DNA of 64,000 nucleotides, taken from an uncultured Roseobacter sp. Its GTDB lineage: Bacteria; Pseudomonadota; Alphaproteobacteria; Rhodobacterales; Rhodobacteraceae. A program made the translations under genes and the position numbers. Shown in pieces: positions 63,688-64,000 of the stretch; position 1 is the stretch's first letter, and every line of letters starts with the position of its first letter. Below the pieces are notes generated by a model. That model worked only from the letters and a program-made list of their open reading frames with translations. It was not told the origin of the DNA and made no database searches. Location of the stretch: positions 18,501-82,500 of the forward strand of contig NZ_CANMNK010000001.1 in assembly GCF_947499265.1 (NCBI RefSeq), read 5' to 3'.

Positions 63688-64000
63688 AAGCTCCGACTGA
63701 TTGTAGGCGTTCGGTTTCAGGTACTGTTTCACTCCCCTCGTCGGGGTGCTTTTCACCTTTCCCTCACGGTACTGGTTCACTATCGGTCAGTAAGGAGTAC
63801 TTAGCCTTCGAAGGTGGTCCTCCGATCTTCAGACAGAATTTCACGTGTTCCGCCCTACTTAATACGTCCAATCATGCTTCTTATACGGGACTATCACCCA
63901 CTCTGGTTGCGCATTCCAACGCATTCTAACCACACTCATGGCTCGGCTGGTCCCCGTTCGCTCGCCGCTACTAGGGGAGTATCAATTGATTTCCTTTCCT

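Noticed and set aside
63166-63780. A longer 204-codon version of the PagL-like ORF
   Set aside because: Its first 42 codons are 23S rRNA sequence and the helix stem; the signal peptide begins at 63654.

Overview
The window looks like chromosome from a marine alphaproteobacterium of the Roseobacter group (Rhodobacteraceae). This rests on the G+C-rich coding style, the protein families present, the nar operon layout and the alphaproteobacterial 5S/23S sequence; the genus cannot be fixed from the sequence alone. No insertion sequence, prophage, CRISPR array or tRNA gene was seen.

Region 1 (1-7.9 kb) holds small accessory genes: a DUF2269 membrane protein, a DUF4166 protein coupled to a saccharopine-dehydrogenase-like protein, a decayed DCC-family gene, a PAS/GGDEF/EAL cyclic-di-GMP enzyme, a glutathione S-transferase, and a divergent MerR regulator overlapping a leaderless periplasmic-binding-like protein.

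Region 2 (8.2-20.6 kb) is a complete respiratory nitrate reductase operon on the minus strand: usp, two narK-type transporters, narG, narH, narJ, narI and a parvulin-type isomerase broken by an in-frame TGA. A divergent Crp/FNR-family regulator (NarR/DNR type) shares an intergenic region that carries a perfect FNR-type box nested in a longer palindrome.

Region 3 (20.6-45.7 kb) is a run of more than twenty minus-strand genes, many overlapping. It encodes a branched-chain-amino-acid-type ABC importer, an AraC regulator, aldehyde and alcohol dehydrogenase homologues, a molybdenum hydroxylase with a split large subunit, Cox-like MoxR and VWA maturation factors, two SRPBCC proteins, a giant flotillin with 50 eleven-residue repeats, a TIM-barrel PEP-hydrolase-family protein, an ABC ATPase fused to a Tm-1/UPF0261 domain, and three lactonase/hydrolase-type proteins. 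Together they look like uptake and oxidative breakdown of an unidentified small molecule.

Region 4 (46.0-60.5 kb) is a plus-strand polyol/sugar operon: a SorC-type regulator, a GlpSTPQV-like importer with two different ATPases, two FGGY kinases, a 2-hydroxyacid dehydrogenase, two class II aldolases, a GlpD-like dehydrogenase and a HAD-IIA phosphatase.

Region 5 (60.7-64 kb) is the 3' part of an rRNA operon on the minus strand (23S then 5S). The 23S gene is interrupted in helix 25 by a 547-nt intervening sequence bounded by a 20-bp near-perfect stem. The intervening sequence is almost filled by an intact ORF for a PagL-like lipid A 3-O-deacylase, with signal peptide and the His-x-Ser-x11-Glu triad. 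This is the most unusual object in the window.
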